A stretch of DNA of 64,000 bases from Terriglobia bacterium (lineage in GTDB: Bacteria; Acidobacteriota; Terriglobia; Terriglobales; Acidobacteriaceae). Position 1 is the first letter of the stretch, and each line of letters begins with the position of its first letter. The stretch lies in the NCBI GenBank assembly GCA_020072585.1, contig JAIQGL010000032.1, positions 1 to 64,000 on the forward strand, given 5' to 3'. Below the pieces are notes generated by a model, which saw nothing but the letters and a program-made list of their open reading frames with translations, was not told the origin of the DNA and searched no databases. Shown in pieces: positions 7,859-17,281 of the stretch. Made by a program: the position numbers and the translations under genes.

Positions 7859-8663
7859 CAATATCTTTTTTGCCGATCTCAGCCAGCAACTTCCTGTCTT
7901 CCTTGCTCAGCGGCTGCCGCTCCAGCAAATCCGGGCGGTTGTGCAAGGTCTTTTCCAGCGCTTTGCCGCGACGCCACTTGCGTATCTGCTCATGGTTGCC
8001 ACCTACCAGAACTTCCGGCACGGCCATCCCGCGAAACTCCGCTGGCCGTGTGTAATGCGGATAATCCAGTAATCCGCCGGAACCGCATGTACTGTCGGGC
8101 CCATCCACGCCGATTTTCTGCACGGCGCTAAAACTTTCCTGCCTGGCAGATGCTTCATTGCCCAGCGCTCCCGGAACCAGCCGCGTGATGGTATCCATCA
8201 TCACCGCGGCGCCCAGTTCGCCGCCGCTCAGCACGTAGTCGCCGATGGAAATTTCCTGGTCGGCCAGGCCTTCCGCCACGCGCTCATCCACGCCTTCATA
8301 GCGGCCGCAGATCAATACAATCCGCTCAAGCTGTGCCATCTCTTCCGCTACGCTCTGCGTAAACATCCGGCCTTGCGGCGAAAGCAGCACCACCGTCTCT
8401 TTCGTCGTGCCTGCAACTCGCTCTTCACGCGACGACAACCCCAATGACTCCACGCAGGCAAACAGCGGTTCCGGCTTCAACACCATGCCTTCACCGCCCC
8501 CAAACGGACGGTCATCCACCGTCTTGTGTCGGTCCGTGGTAAAGGCCCGCAGGTCGTGAATCAGGATTTCAATGAACCCAGCTTCGCGCGCCCTGCGCAC
8601 AATGCCGTAATCCAGCGGCCCGCGAAAAAAGTCCGGAAAAATAGTTACGATCTCGAACTTCAT
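7848..8663 (-). CDS. trmD: tRNA (guanine-N1)-methyltransferase
   Basis: TrmD uses S-adenosylmethionine to methylate G37 of tRNAs and so prevents +1 frameshifting. The product starts MKFEIVTIFPDFF (ATG at 8663; an upstream TTG at 8675 directly after the rimM stop would add only four residues). Key segments are FGGGEGMVLKPEPL, LICGRYEGVDERV, and the knot motif EISIGDYVLSGGELGA. At 271 residues it is slightly longer than E. coli TrmD (255). The last codons overlap the inverted repeat. It follows rimM by 12 bases in the same operon. Confidence 0.96.
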   Translation of the reverse strand: MKFEIVTIFPDFFRGPLDYGIVRRAREAGFIEILIHDLRAFTTDRHKTVDDRPFGGGEGMVLKPEPLFACVESLGLSSREERVAGTTKETVVLLSPQGRMFTQSVAEEMAQLERIVLICGRYEGVDERVAEGLADQEISIGDYVLSGGELGAAVMMDTITRLVPGALGNEASARQESFSAVQKIGVDGPDSTCGSGGLLDYPHYTRPAEFRGMAVPEVLVGGNHEQIRKWRRGKALEKTLHNRPDLLERQPLSKEDRKLLAEIGKKDIGRE

Positions 8664-8675
8664 CGGCTGGCCCAA

Positions 8676-9272
8676 TCAGGACTTCTCGTGATGCCGCTGC
8701 TTTTCTTCCTGGTTCAGCGGCGCATCCAGTTCCAGCATGCCCTGTGGCAGCTTCATCTCCAGGCGCTTCTGCTCCAGCAAAATCTTCTCAATGTAAGCGT
8801 GGGCAAAAGGCACCAGATACTCCTTCTCCCCCTGGATGACCAGCAGCGGCGCTTCTCCACTGCCAAACTGCACGTCTTTAATCCGTCCGATCTCATGTCC
8901 GGAATCAGTCACCGTGCAGCCCACCAGATCGCTTACATAAAACTCGTCATTACCCAGCGTTGCGCGCTCGCTCTGCGGCACCTGGATCTCGCTTCCCACC
9001 AGCGCTTCTGCGTCACTGATGGAATCCACACCGGCAAACTTCAGCACGACCATGCCTTTGTGAAACCAGTGTTCTTCCAGTTCCAACCTGCGGCGCGCTT
9101 CTGCGGTGCTGCCCGGCTTCGCTTTGCCGGCCGTCCCGCCCAAGGCAAAGAGCGTCCTGCGCGTTTCAAAGAGTTCGGGAAAGTCGGTGAGCAAAGCTGC
9201 TGCTACTTCGCCGCGGCGTCCCTGCGTTTTGGCCACCCGGGCAATCGTGACAAACTCAGCGTCCTCAGTCAT
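8676..9272 (-). CDS. rimM: Ribosome maturation factor RimM
   Basis: RimM assists 16S rRNA processing and 30S head assembly by binding protein S19. The 198-residue protein has the N-terminal RimM barrel (VTIARVAKTQGRRGEVAA, about 8-100) and the C-terminal PRC-barrel (EFYVSDLVGCTVTDSGHEIG, then LVPFAHAYIEKI). It lies in the canonical order between khpA and trmD, with 30 bases between its start and the khpA stop. Confidence 0.95.
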   Translation of the reverse strand: MTEDAEFVTIARVAKTQGRRGEVAAALLTDFPELFETRRTLFALGGTAGKAKPGSTAEARRRLELEEHWFHKGMVVLKFAGVDSISDAEALVGSEIQVPQSERATLGNDEFYVSDLVGCTVTDSGHEIGRIKDVQFGSGEAPLLVIQGEKEYLVPFAHAYIEKILLEQKRLEMKLPQGMLELDAPLNQEEKQRHHEKS

Positions 9273-9302
9273 CCGCGATGCCCAGACCGTGCAGGAACCA
9301 GG

Positions 9303-9581
9303 TTACTCCGCCGGTCCATCCTCTTCTTCGTCTTCAATAATCTCCAGCATATAGCGTTTCTTGAACTTCATGCTGGCCGCGCCAAGTATGGTGCGGATTG
9401 ATTTGGCAGTGCGTCCCTGCCGGCCAATCACTTTACCCAGGTCGGATTGGGCCACCCGCAGTTCAAGGATCGTGGCATCACCATCCTCAACCGGAGTTAC
9501 CTGAACCTGTTCTGGAGCATCCACAAGAGCCTGAGCGATTTGCTCCACCAGCATACGCATATCGCCGCCCGCATCCGTCAT
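9303..9581 (-). CDS. khpA: KH-domain RNA-binding protein KhpA
   Basis: This 92-residue protein carries one KH domain with the signature [19 protein letters not shown] and an acidic C-terminal tail. KhpA-type proteins bind RNA and act with KhpB in several bacteria; they sit between rpsP and rimM in many genomes, as here. It contributes to post-transcriptional control or ribosome-associated functions, though the exact role in this phylum is unknown. Confidence 0.93.
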   Translation of the reverse strand: MTDAGGDMRMLVEQIAQALVDAPEQVQVTPVEDGDATILELRVAQSDLGKVIGRQGRTAKSIRTILGAASMKFKKRYMLEIIEDEEEDGPAE

Positions 9582-9669
9582 AAGGGGAGTCCTTCACCTT
9601 GCTATGCTTGGGGCCTGATTTCTCTCGCTTGCCTGTTCTGGAAAAGAACTGACTCCTTCCCGCTTTGCC

Positions 9670-9924
9670 TTAGGCCGCTGGCGCAGCAGCTGCTTTTGAC
9701 TTGGTAAGCAAACGGCCCACCGTGTCAGAAAGTTGTGCGCCCTTGGAAACCCAGTAATCAATACGGTCACGCTTCAGGTCGATTGTGGTGGGGTTGGTGC
9801 GTGGGTTGTAAAGTCCCACCACTTCCACTGAGCGGCCATTGCGGGCGCGCTCCTTGTCAATGACCACCACACGATAATAAGGCTGCTTGCGCGCACCGAT
9901 GCGCGCCAATCGTATCATTAGCAC
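9670..9924 (-). CDS. rpsP: 30S ribosomal protein S16
   Basis: S16 is an early-binding small-subunit protein. The 84 residues start MLMIRLARIGARKQPYYRVVV and continue with NGRSVEVVGLYNPRT and DRIDYWVSKGAQLSDTV, all diagnostic. It is the first gene of the operon and has a promoter about 50 bases upstream. The C-terminal tail is Ala-rich and short. Confidence 0.97.
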   Translation of the reverse strand: MLMIRLARIGARKQPYYRVVVIDKERARNGRSVEVVGLYNPRTNPTTIDLKRDRIDYWVSKGAQLSDTVGRLLTKSKAAAAPAA

Positions 9925-9976
9925 AGTTGCACTGAATCCTTTCCTGATTGAGCCCAGCTAAACTGGGCAAGTTGTT

Positions 9977-10005
9977 ATTATCTCGTAAGTTGCGGGGATT
10001 GGCAA
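9977..10005 (-). promoter_or_regulatory. Promoter of the rpsP-khpA-rimM-trmD-rplS operon
   Basis: On the minus strand TTGCCA (10000-10005) and GATAAT (9977-9982) are 17 bases apart, giving a transcription start near 9970 and a leader of about 46 bases before rpsP. Confidence 0.6.
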
Positions 10006-10057
10006 GACGTTGGCGTGAGCATGCCTCCCTGGATTTTGCCCATAAAGATTTTGCCGC

Positions 10058-11356
10058 CTAAAAACGGCCCGCCTCTTCCAGTATTTTCGCCAGGGCCTGG
10101 CGCACATCATCCGCCGATCGCACATGATACGTCCGCATCTTCAGCGGTTTCAACATCTTCTCCACATTACCTGTACCGCCCGCCGCTCCCTGGGGCTCAA
10201 AAAAATCAACCTGCACAAAGTAGATGACGCAATCCTCTTCACTGCCGGTCTCAATCGCCGGAAGCGTTGGAAACGCATACAGGTCCATCGGGCTTCCCAC
10301 AATCACGAACACATGCAGGGGCCTTTCGCCCTGCTTGGCCACCGGATCAGAAGCGCCGCTGAGCCGGCGCTCAATTTCCTCCCGCAAATAAACAGGACTC
10401 TGCCGGCGGTTTTTGAGCTCCTTCACGCTCACCACTCCCGGCCCATTGTCTGGCGACAGCGCTTTACTCAAGCTCGGCCAGTTCAGATCCTTGCCGTCAT
10501 TCTGTTCAAATGGAATACGACGCTGAATCAGGTCCAGCGCCGCCGCGCTGCGGGAGCCATTGGTCACGGTGATCTGGCTGAAGAGTTTGAATATCGGGAG
10601 CGCTATTGAGAGATAGTGGTTGTAATGGCCAAAGCTCCCATGAAATATCTCTGCTGAGGGGCTTAGGTCCATGAGCACTTCCAGATGGATCGGACGTTTG
10701 GTCGCCAGCGGCAGATGGAGACGCCCTTCAACATCGGAGTGAAACATATACTCCGGCCCGTCACGCTTGGTGGACCAGAATTCAAAAGCGTCCAGACCGC
10801 GCCACATTCCCGGCAGCGGATCGCCTTTGTAGGCGTCAACATGAAAGAGCCGACGCATGAAGTTGTGCTCGCCAGACTTTTTGTCCCATAGCGCTACCGA
10901 GACTTCATACTGGCCGGGCACGGCAAAGGCCTGCCATGAGAACTCCACGTCATTATGCTTCATCTCTGGCTTTAGCTTGTCCAGTTCCAGCAGCCCGTAA
11001 TTGCGGGAAGAAACACCCTCACCATTTCTTACCTCCACCAGCAACGTAATGTGCTCGTCGTGGTTGCGTTTCAACAACTCCGGGCCCGGCACCAGGACCT
11101 TGATGGTGGCAATCAGCCTCTGGTGGAAGGAAAGTTTGTCAGCCAGCATCTGCACCTGCCATGGCACTTGCTCGCGTGGCCCCTCGGCCTGCCACTTGTC
11201 AAACGGCGCGTCCGCAAAGGCGGAGTCAGTAGTGATTTCCTGGGCGCAGGCCGGCAAGGCCATGCCGCAGCCAAGAAAAAGCAGAGCCAGCAGGGGACCA
11301 CAGAAGTTTGAAATCGGCCTGATTGCCATAGACAACAATAAAAAAGGGACTTTCAC
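10058..11356 (-). CDS. Secreted protein, paralogue of the product at 13140
   Basis: This 432-residue protein has a signal peptide ending near LPACAQE (about residue 39 from the GTG start at 11356; an ATG at 11329 would give a shorter one). The body aligns by eye with the product encoded at 13140-14402: FDKWQAEGP / IDQWIKTGP, LSFHQRLIATI / LSLHQRLLAHI, PLPGMWRGLDAFEFW / PLPGSWSGLPAVEFL, HVFVIVGSPMDLYAFPTLP / HVFVVIGSPMDFYSFRNLP. The C-terminal half (about 215-430) resembles the alternating strand-helix layout of von Willebrand A-type domains seen in exported acidobacterial proteins, but the MIDAS residues are not clear. Function unknown. It is divergent from the sensor kinase gene. Confidence 0.75.
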   Translation of the reverse strand: MKVPFLLLSMAIRPISNFCGPLLALLFLGCGMALPACAQEITTDSAFADAPFDKWQAEGPREQVPWQVQMLADKLSFHQRLIATIKVLVPGPELLKRNHDEHITLLVEVRNGEGVSSRNYGLLELDKLKPEMKHNDVEFSWQAFAVPGQYEVSVALWDKKSGEHNFMRRLFHVDAYKGDPLPGMWRGLDAFEFWSTKRDGPEYMFHSDVEGRLHLPLATKRPIHLEVLMDLSPSAEIFHGSFGHYNHYLSIALPIFKLFSQITVTNGSRSAAALDLIQRRIPFEQNDGKDLNWPSLSKALSPDNGPGVVSVKELKNRRQSPVYLREEIERRLSGASDPVAKQGERPLHVFVIVGSPMDLYAFPTLPAIETGSEEDCVIYFVQVDFFEPQGAAGGTGNVEKMLKPLKMRTYHVRSADDVRQALAKILEEAGRF

Positions 11357-11441
11357 AGCATAGTGGCGGCGGTCATGGCTTTACAACCCTGCTCTTGGCG
11401 GGCGGTAAGGGCCTGACCCATTTCCGCGGTCACGTCCAATG

Positions 11442-11457
11442 TGTGACGGCCATCACA
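11442..11457. promoter_or_regulatory. Perfect CRP/FNR-family palindrome in a divergent promoter region
   Basis: TGTGA-N6-TCACA matches the CRP consensus exactly. It lies between the divergent secreted-protein gene (start 11356) and the sensor kinase gene (start 11502), so a CRP-type regulator could control both. Confidence 0.55.
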
Positions 11458-11501
11458 TCGGTAGGCCGTCTCAGGCGTCCAAACTTAGGGCAGGAAAGCC
11501 C

Positions 11502-13100
11502 ATGGACACGCCCAAGCCTATCCTCGAAGTCTCCTTTGAAGGCGCTCTCGACCAAGAAATTAAGCAAAATGATGAGCGGTTCCGCCTGTTGCTGCAAGCG
11601 GCCCCGGACGCCATTCTGGAAGTGGACGCCAGCGGGCGCATCACGCTCGCCAATGTGGCCGCGGAGAGCATGTTTGGTTACCCTGGCGGTGATCTGGTTG
11701 GCCGTAGCATTGAGGAATTGGTTCCTGCTGCCCTGAGAAACGCCCACATCCGGCATCGTGCAGCCTATGCCGGCAACTCCAAAAGGCGTCCCATGGGTGT
11801 CGGGCGGGCACTCGAAGCACAGAAACGAGATGGTACGCTTTTCGCGGTGGAGATCAGCTTGAGCCCGACCACCTCCGTTGACACGGAGAACGTCATCGCG
11901 ATTGTGCGAGACGTGAGCCAGCGAAATGAGATGGAAAAAATGCTGCACCGCTCCGAGGAAAGGTTGCGGCAGGCGGAAAAACTGGAGGCCCTGGGCCGGC
12001 TCGCCGGTGGCGTTGCCCACGAATTCAATAACCTGCTTACCATGATCCTTGGCTATTCTGAGCTGCTGTTGCCCTCAGTGCCTGCTGGAGACCCCAGAAG
12101 CTATGTGGAGAAAATTTCCCTTTCGGCCCGGCGCGCCGCCAGCCTGACACGGCAACTCCTGGCCTTTTCCCGCAGCCAGACGCTCACGCCTCGCGTGCTG
12201 GACCTGAATACAGTCGTGGTGGAAAGCTGCCACATTGTCTCGCGGCTGCTGGGAGAAAACGTGGAGTTGGTGGTGCTCCCCGCGGCTGAACCCGCCTGGG
12301 TAAAAATTGATCCTGCACAGATTGATCAGATCATGGCAAACCTGGCCACAAATGCGCACGCGGCCATGCCGGACGGCGGCAAGCTGACGGTTGCTGTCTC
12401 TCATGCCAATTTGGACGAAAAAAATATTCACCAGTATCCAGGTCTGGCGCCCGGAAAATACGTGTTGCTCTCCGTGAGTGATACCGGCAGCGGCATGCCG
12501 CCGGAAGTAAAGGCTCGCCTGTTTGAACCATTTTTCAGCACGCGCGAATTCGGCCAGGGAGCGGGACTGGGCCTGGCATCGATCTACGGGATCGTGAAGC
12601 AGAGCGGTGGAAATATTTCCGTGCGTAGTGAACCGGGTTCGGGGACCACCTTTTATATTTTTCTGCCCAACGTTCAACCGGATGACATTGAGTCTGATCC
12701 ACTCAAAAAAGAAAAAAACTCTGAAACCTTCCGCGGCGACGAAACCATTCTGCTGGTGGAAGACCAGGAACCATTGCTGGACCTGTCGCGCGAGTTTCTG
12801 GAACGTCTTGGCTACCGCGTGCTGGCGGCAAGCCAGCCCGATAAAGCAGTCCAGGTGTCCCAGAATTTTGCGGGCGCAATTGACCTTCTCCTTACTGATG
12901 TAGTGATGCCCGGCATGAACGGTCGCCAACTGGCCAGCCAACTCAAATTACAACGGCCCACAATGAAAGTCTTGTTTGTCTCCGGCTTCGCCGACCGGGC
13001 CTTTGAGACCGCGGGTCCTCTTGGCGCAATGGAAACTTTCATGGAGAAGCCATACGGATTCGAAGAACTCGGACTCAAGATCCGCACAATATTGCACTAA
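11502..13100 (+). CDS. PAS-histidine kinase-receiver hybrid sensor
   Basis: The 532-residue cytoplasmic protein has a PAS domain (about 23-140; RFRLLLQAAPDAILEVDASG), a HisKA dimerisation domain with the phosphoacceptor His173 in GGVAHEFNNLLTMILGYSEL, a HATPase domain (NLATNAHAAMPDGG, SDTGSGMPPEV, GAGLGLASIYGIVKQSGG) and a C-terminal receiver with Asp466 in LLTDVVMPGMNG and Lys516. There are no membrane helices, so the signal is intracellular or arrives through PAS. The ATG at 11502 follows an AGGAAAG; an upstream in-frame start at 11439 would overlap the CRP-type site. The secreted paralogues on both sides suggest a linked role, by position only. Confidence 0.92.
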   Translation: MDTPKPILEVSFEGALDQEIKQNDERFRLLLQAAPDAILEVDASGRITLANVAAESMFGYPGGDLVGRSIEELVPAALRNAHIRHRAAYAGNSKRRPMGVGRALEAQKRDGTLFAVEISLSPTTSVDTENVIAIVRDVSQRNEMEKMLHRSEERLRQAEKLEALGRLAGGVAHEFNNLLTMILGYSELLLPSVPAGDPRSYVEKISLSARRAASLTRQLLAFSRSQTLTPRVLDLNTVVVESCHIVSRLLGENVELVVLPAAEPAWVKIDPAQIDQIMANLATNAHAAMPDGGKLTVAVSHANLDEKNIHQYPGLAPGKYVLLSVSDTGSGMPPEVKARLFEPFFSTREFGQGAGLGLASIYGIVKQSGGNISVRSEPGSGTTFYIFLPNVQPDDIESDPLKKEKNSETFRGDETILLVEDQEPLLDLSREFLERLGYRVLAASQPDKAVQVSQNFAGAIDLLLTDVVMPGMNGRQLASQLKLQRPTMKVLFVSGFADRAFETAGPLGAMETFMEKPYGFEELGLKIRTILH

Positions 13101-13139
13101 CAAACTCATCCTCAAAAAACTAGCGCGTCCTCTGCCGTT

Positions 13140-14402
13140 CTACATGCTTCCGACCTCTTCCAGAATCCTGGCCAGCGCGTGCCGTATACTCTCCGCCGAC
13201 CGCACCTTGATCGCGTGCACCGTCAGCGGCTTAAGCATGTTGCGCACGTTGCCCACGGCCCCGTCGGCATACTGCGTGTTGAGCAGCGCAAATTGCAAAT
13301 AGTAGACCACGCACTTTTCCTCTGCTCCGGGAGGCATATGAGGAAGGTTGCGGAAAGAGTAAAAGTCCATGGGGCTGCCGATGACCACAAAAACGTGGAA
13401 CGGCTCGCCTGCCTGGGATGTCTCCGGTGCAGCATGATTCAACCGGCGCAGCAACTCGTCCTGTAAGAATGCCGGACTCTCACGGTGCTGCTCCAGGGCC
13501 TTGATGTCAATGGTGGCAGGCCCATTCTCAGGGGCCAGCACGGCCCGGGCGCGCGGCCAGTCCAGGGTCTTTACCGCGTCCTGCTCAAAGGTGACACGGC
13601 GGCGGCGCAGGTCAAGCATGGCTACGCTCAGCGAACCTTGTTCCAGGTTGATCTGGCTCAAGGCTTTCAACAGCGGCAGCGCGACGGAAAGATAGCGGTG
13701 GTAGAACCGCGTGGAGCCCCGGAAAAGATCAGAGGCAGTTACATCAGCCAGCACGTCCACCCGAACCGGACGCTTCGTCGCCAGCGGCAGGTTCAACTTG
13801 CCGGCAACGTCAGGCCGGAAAAGTGTGTCCGGTCCTTCCACCGCGGGTCCCAGAAACTCTACAGCGGGAAGCCCGCTCCAGGAGCCGGGCAGCGGATCAT
13901 CTTTCATCGGTTCAACATGCAGCGGAGCTTCCATCAGATTGTGCTCACCGGTACGGTCGTCAATGAGCGCCACAGTCACCTTGTAATCGCCCGGCAGCAC
14001 AAAGAAGTTTGAGTTCAGGAACACTTTTAGCTTTTTGAACTGCGGTGGTATCTCCTGTAGGGCCACATAGCTGTAGTCGCGAAACAAATGGCCGCCCGCG
14101 TCACTCACCTGCACCAACGCTACCAGCCGGTCTCCTTGCGGGTGCTTGACCAGTTCTTTCCCGGCCAATTCAACATCAATGTGCGCAAGCAGGCGCTGAT
14201 GCAATGAAAGCCCATAGGGCTGGACCCTGACCTTCCACGGAATCGGCGCCTGTGGTCCCGTTTTAATCCACTGGTCGATTGGCACCGCGGCAAACACCTT
14301 CTCCACGGACACATCCTGGGCGCGGAGCGGACCCGGCACAAAGAGAAACCCGAACCATGCGGCCGTCAAGAAAGCAACCAATCGAAGAGAAAGTTTGGTC
14401 AT
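13140..14402 (-). CDS. Secreted protein, paralogue of the product at 10058
   Basis: The 420-residue product starts MTKLSLRLVAFLTAAWFGFL with a signal peptide ending near LRAQD. It matches its paralogue across the kinase gene along the whole length (see that entry), including the C-terminal HAIKVRSAESIRHALARILE / RTYHVRSADDVRQALAKILE. The open frame runs further upstream to 14705, but the signal peptide and the lack of conserved sequence before it favour the start at 14402. It reads toward the kinase gene on the opposite strand, leaving 39 bases between stops. Function unknown; the duplication around a kinase is notable. Confidence 0.75.
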   Translation of the reverse strand: MTKLSLRLVAFLTAAWFGFLFVPGPLRAQDVSVEKVFAAVPIDQWIKTGPQAPIPWKVRVQPYGLSLHQRLLAHIDVELAGKELVKHPQGDRLVALVQVSDAGGHLFRDYSYVALQEIPPQFKKLKVFLNSNFFVLPGDYKVTVALIDDRTGEHNLMEAPLHVEPMKDDPLPGSWSGLPAVEFLGPAVEGPDTLFRPDVAGKLNLPLATKRPVRVDVLADVTASDLFRGSTRFYHRYLSVALPLLKALSQINLEQGSLSVAMLDLRRRRVTFEQDAVKTLDWPRARAVLAPENGPATIDIKALEQHRESPAFLQDELLRRLNHAAPETSQAGEPFHVFVVIGSPMDFYSFRNLPHMPPGAEEKCVVYYLQFALLNTQYADGAVGNVRNMLKPLTVHAIKVRSAESIRHALARILEEVGSM

Positions 14403-14524
14403 GAAAGAGCGTCGTGTTTGAAGTCCAGACATCATAGGTTGACAGAAAGCCCTTGAACAAGCTTCAGCTCTTGTTGCCGGATTGCGGATAACAAATTTGC
14501 CGTAAATACAGTCTAACGGCGACA

Positions 14525-17281
14525 ATGGTCGCCATGCGTTCTCACTACAGGTGTCCTCGCCTAAAGCCATATAGACGTGCGCTTGCTTGTACCGTTGCCT
14601 TCTTATTTTCCGCCCAAATTCTCCTGTCTGATACCCGGCCGTTGCCGGAAGACCGTGGCGCCGTGCATCTTGCCCAGCTGCTGACCAAGCTGAAAACCAC
14701 GGCACGCTTCATGCAGGTCGTGGCCCATCCTGACGATGAAGATGGCGGCTTGCTCACCCTGGAAGCACGCGGCAATGGCGCTACCGCGTTGCTCTTCACC
14801 GTCACCCGCGGCGAAGGCGGGCAGAACAAGTTTGGCGCAGAAAGCTCTGACGAACTGGGCATTCTTCGCACGCTGGAGCTCCTGGAAGCGGACAAGTATT
14901 ACGGCGTGGAGCAGCGCTTCAGCCACGTGGTGGACTTCGGTTTTTCCAAGACCGCGGAAGAGACCTTCAACAAATGGCACGGGCATGACGTGGCTCTGGG
15001 AGACCTGGTTCGGGCGATCCGTATTTTCCGGCCAGACGTTCTGACCAGCCGCTTCAGCGGCACCAAGCGCGATGGACATGGCAACCATGAAGCTTCCGGC
15101 GTGCTGACCCTTGAGGCTTTCCGCGCTGCCGCCGATCCCAACCGCTTTCCCGAACAGATTAAAGAAGGCCTGCTGCCCTGGCAGGCGAAAAAGCTTTACC
15201 TGGGAAATCCTCCGGGCATGTTTCAGCGCGGCGCCGTGGCCGACGAAGATTACACCATCAAGATGAACATCGGCGAATACAACCCTCTGCTGGGAATGTC
15301 TTACACGCAATTTGCGCTGGAAGGACTGGCCCATCAGACGTCACAAGGCACGGGCGGCATCCGCGTGCCTCCGGGGCCGCGCTATACGTATTACAAATTG
15401 ACCGATTCAACGCTGCCCAAACCCGCCGCCGCGGCGCACGAGCAGGACTTCTTTGACGGCATTGATACATCGCTGGTCGGGCTTGCTGCGCGACTGGGCG
15501 CGGAGGAATCAAAGGTTCCTTTCTTGAAGCCTGCGTTGGAGTCATTGCAGAAGCATGTCGATGCTGCGAGCAAAGCTTTCTCGCTACAAGATCCTTTACC
15601 CTGCGCGCCGGAATTGCTTGCAGGACGAGACGAAGCAGAAAAACTGGTCCATCAGTTAGAAGATTCGCAGCTTCCTGCTCCTGCCAAGGACGAGTTGCTT
15701 ACCACGTTGCGCACCAAGCTGGAACAATTCCAGCAGGCGTCCAACGAGTCGCTCGGAATTTTCTTTGAAATTACGGTAGATCCTCCCGGACCGCCACCGG
15801 GCCCCTCGTATTTCCCGCGCATGGAGCAGACCTTGAGCATGGCCGTATCGGGCCAGAGCTTCACGGTCACGGCCCGACTTTATAATCGGGGCAAGGCCAC
15901 AGTGCTTCCACAGGGATTCGCCATCGAAGCAGCCGACGGGTGGAAGATTGAACATCTCGGGTCTCCTTCCAGCCCAAGTCCTTACGTGCCCCTCAAGAGT
16001 GGTGACGCGTCCACTACCCAGTTCAAGCTAACCGTTCTTGAAAATGCTCAGGACACAAAACCTTATTTCATGCGTGCAGACCCTGAAGCCGAAACGTTCT
16101 ATTCCATCAGCGATCCCAAATATCTGACGCTGCCTTGGTCGCCTTACCCTGTACGTGGCTATGCCAGGTTCACCGTGGGCAGTGGTTCTGGCGAGGCCAG
16201 GGGCATCGCCAAAATCAAATTCGTCGATCCCACGCTCGGCCAGTCAGAGCGTCCGCTTGCGATCGGCCCACCAATCTCTGTCATGCTGACTTCCCCTGTC
16301 GTGGTAGCTCCCGTTGTAGGCGCGGGAAAATCGCAAATCGGCGTCAGCGTACGGAGCAACGTGCAAAACGCGGTCCACGCCAAACTGAAATTGGAAACGC
16401 CGCAAGGATGGAAGGTCGAACCCGCCGAAATCGCCGTCGATCTGGACCACGATGGCGACGTGAATAATTACGCATTCCAGATCACGCCGCAGAACCTTCA
16501 CGAAGGCACATACAAAGTCACGGCGCGCGCCGAATACAACGGCAAGCAGTATGCCGAAGGGTTCAAGGTAATCACGCGGCCCGATCTTGATTCCTATTAT
16601 GCCTATCGCCCGGCAACAGAAAATGTGCAGGCCGTGGACGTGAAGCTGCCCGGGCAGCTCAAGGTCGGCTACATCATGGGCACCGGGGATGAAATCCCTT
16701 CGGTACTGCAAAGCGTCGGATTGAATACCAGTATCATCACGCCGCAGGAACTTGCTTCCGGCGATCTCAGCCGCTACGGAACCATCATCGTCGGCATTCG
16801 CGCGTATGACACGCGGACTGATGTGCGCGAACATAACCGCCGCCTGCTCGATTATGTGAATCGCGGCGGAACGCTCATCGTCCAATATAACCAGGGCACC
16901 AACGCCTTCAATGACGGCCATTACACGCCTTATCCCGCCACAGCGGCCAATGTGCGCGTCTCCGTGGAAGAGCAGCCGGTGGAGATTCTTGCGCCGGAGG
17001 ATCGTGTCTTCAACTGGCCGAACAAGATCACGCAAAAAGATTTTGACGGCTGGGTGCAGGAGCGTGGACTTTATTTCATGTCGCAATGGGACACGCAGTT
17101 CAAGCCGCTGCTTGCCTCGAATGATCCGGGCGAGCCATCACAAAAAGGCGGCCTCTTGATGGCACATTACGGCAAGGGAATTTATATCTTCTCTGCATAC
17201 GGATTTTCGCGGCAGCTTCCCGCTGGAGTTCCCGGGGCCATCCGCCTGTTTGTGAATCTGGTAAGCGCGGGACATCAATGA
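14525..17281 (+). CDS. Secreted PIG-L family deacetylase
   Basis: The 918-residue protein has an N-terminal hydrophobic segment (about 18-34) and the PIG-L/LmbE zinc motif AHPDDE at 67-72, followed by TRGEGGQNKF and the distal HGNHEASG (His ligand). Such enzymes remove acetyl groups from N-acetylglucosamine-type substrates. The C-terminal half carries beta-rich stretches like NEW3/NPCBM-associated domains (about 440-690) and, near 755-900, a segment resembling ThuA-like or glutamine-amidotransferase folds (IIVGIRAYDTR..VNRGGTLIVQYN). It is translationally coupled to the next gene by an ATGA overlap at 17278-17281. The substrate is unknown. Confidence 0.88.
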   Translation: MVAMRSHYRCPRLKPYRRALACTVAFLFSAQILLSDTRPLPEDRGAVHLAQLLTKLKTTARFMQVVAHPDDEDGGLLTLEARGNGATALLFTVTRGEGGQNKFGAESSDELGILRTLELLEADKYYGVEQRFSHVVDFGFSKTAEETFNKWHGHDVALGDLVRAIRIFRPDVLTSRFSGTKRDGHGNHEASGVLTLEAFRAAADPNRFPEQIKEGLLPWQAKKLYLGNPPGMFQRGAVADEDYTIKMNIGEYNPLLGMSYTQFALEGLAHQTSQGTGGIRVPPGPRYTYYKLTDSTLPKPAAAAHEQDFFDGIDTSLVGLAARLGAEESKVPFLKPALESLQKHVDAASKAFSLQDPLPCAPELLAGRDEAEKLVHQLEDSQLPAPAKDELLTTLRTKLEQFQQASNESLGIFFEITVDPPGPPPGPSYFPRMEQTLSMAVSGQSFTVTARLYNRGKATVLPQGFAIEAADGWKIEHLGSPSSPSPYVPLKSGDASTTQFKLTVLENAQDTKPYFMRADPEAETFYSISDPKYLTLPWSPYPVRGYARFTVGSGSGEARGIAKIKFVDPTLGQSERPLAIGPPISVMLTSPVVVAPVVGAGKSQIGVSVRSNVQNAVHAKLKLETPQGWKVEPAEIAVDLDHDGDVNNYAFQITPQNLHEGTYKVTARAEYNGKQYAEGFKVITRPDLDSYYAYRPATENVQAVDVKLPGQLKVGYIMGTGDEIPSVLQSVGLNTSIITPQELASGDLSRYGTIIVGIRAYDTRTDVREHNRRLLDYVNRGGTLIVQYNQGTNAFNDGHYTPYPATAANVRVSVEEQPVEILAPEDRVFNWPNKITQKDFDGWVQERGLYFMSQWDTQFKPLLASNDPGEPSQKGGLLMAHYGKGIYIFSAYGFSRQLPAGVPGAIRLFVNLVSAGHQ

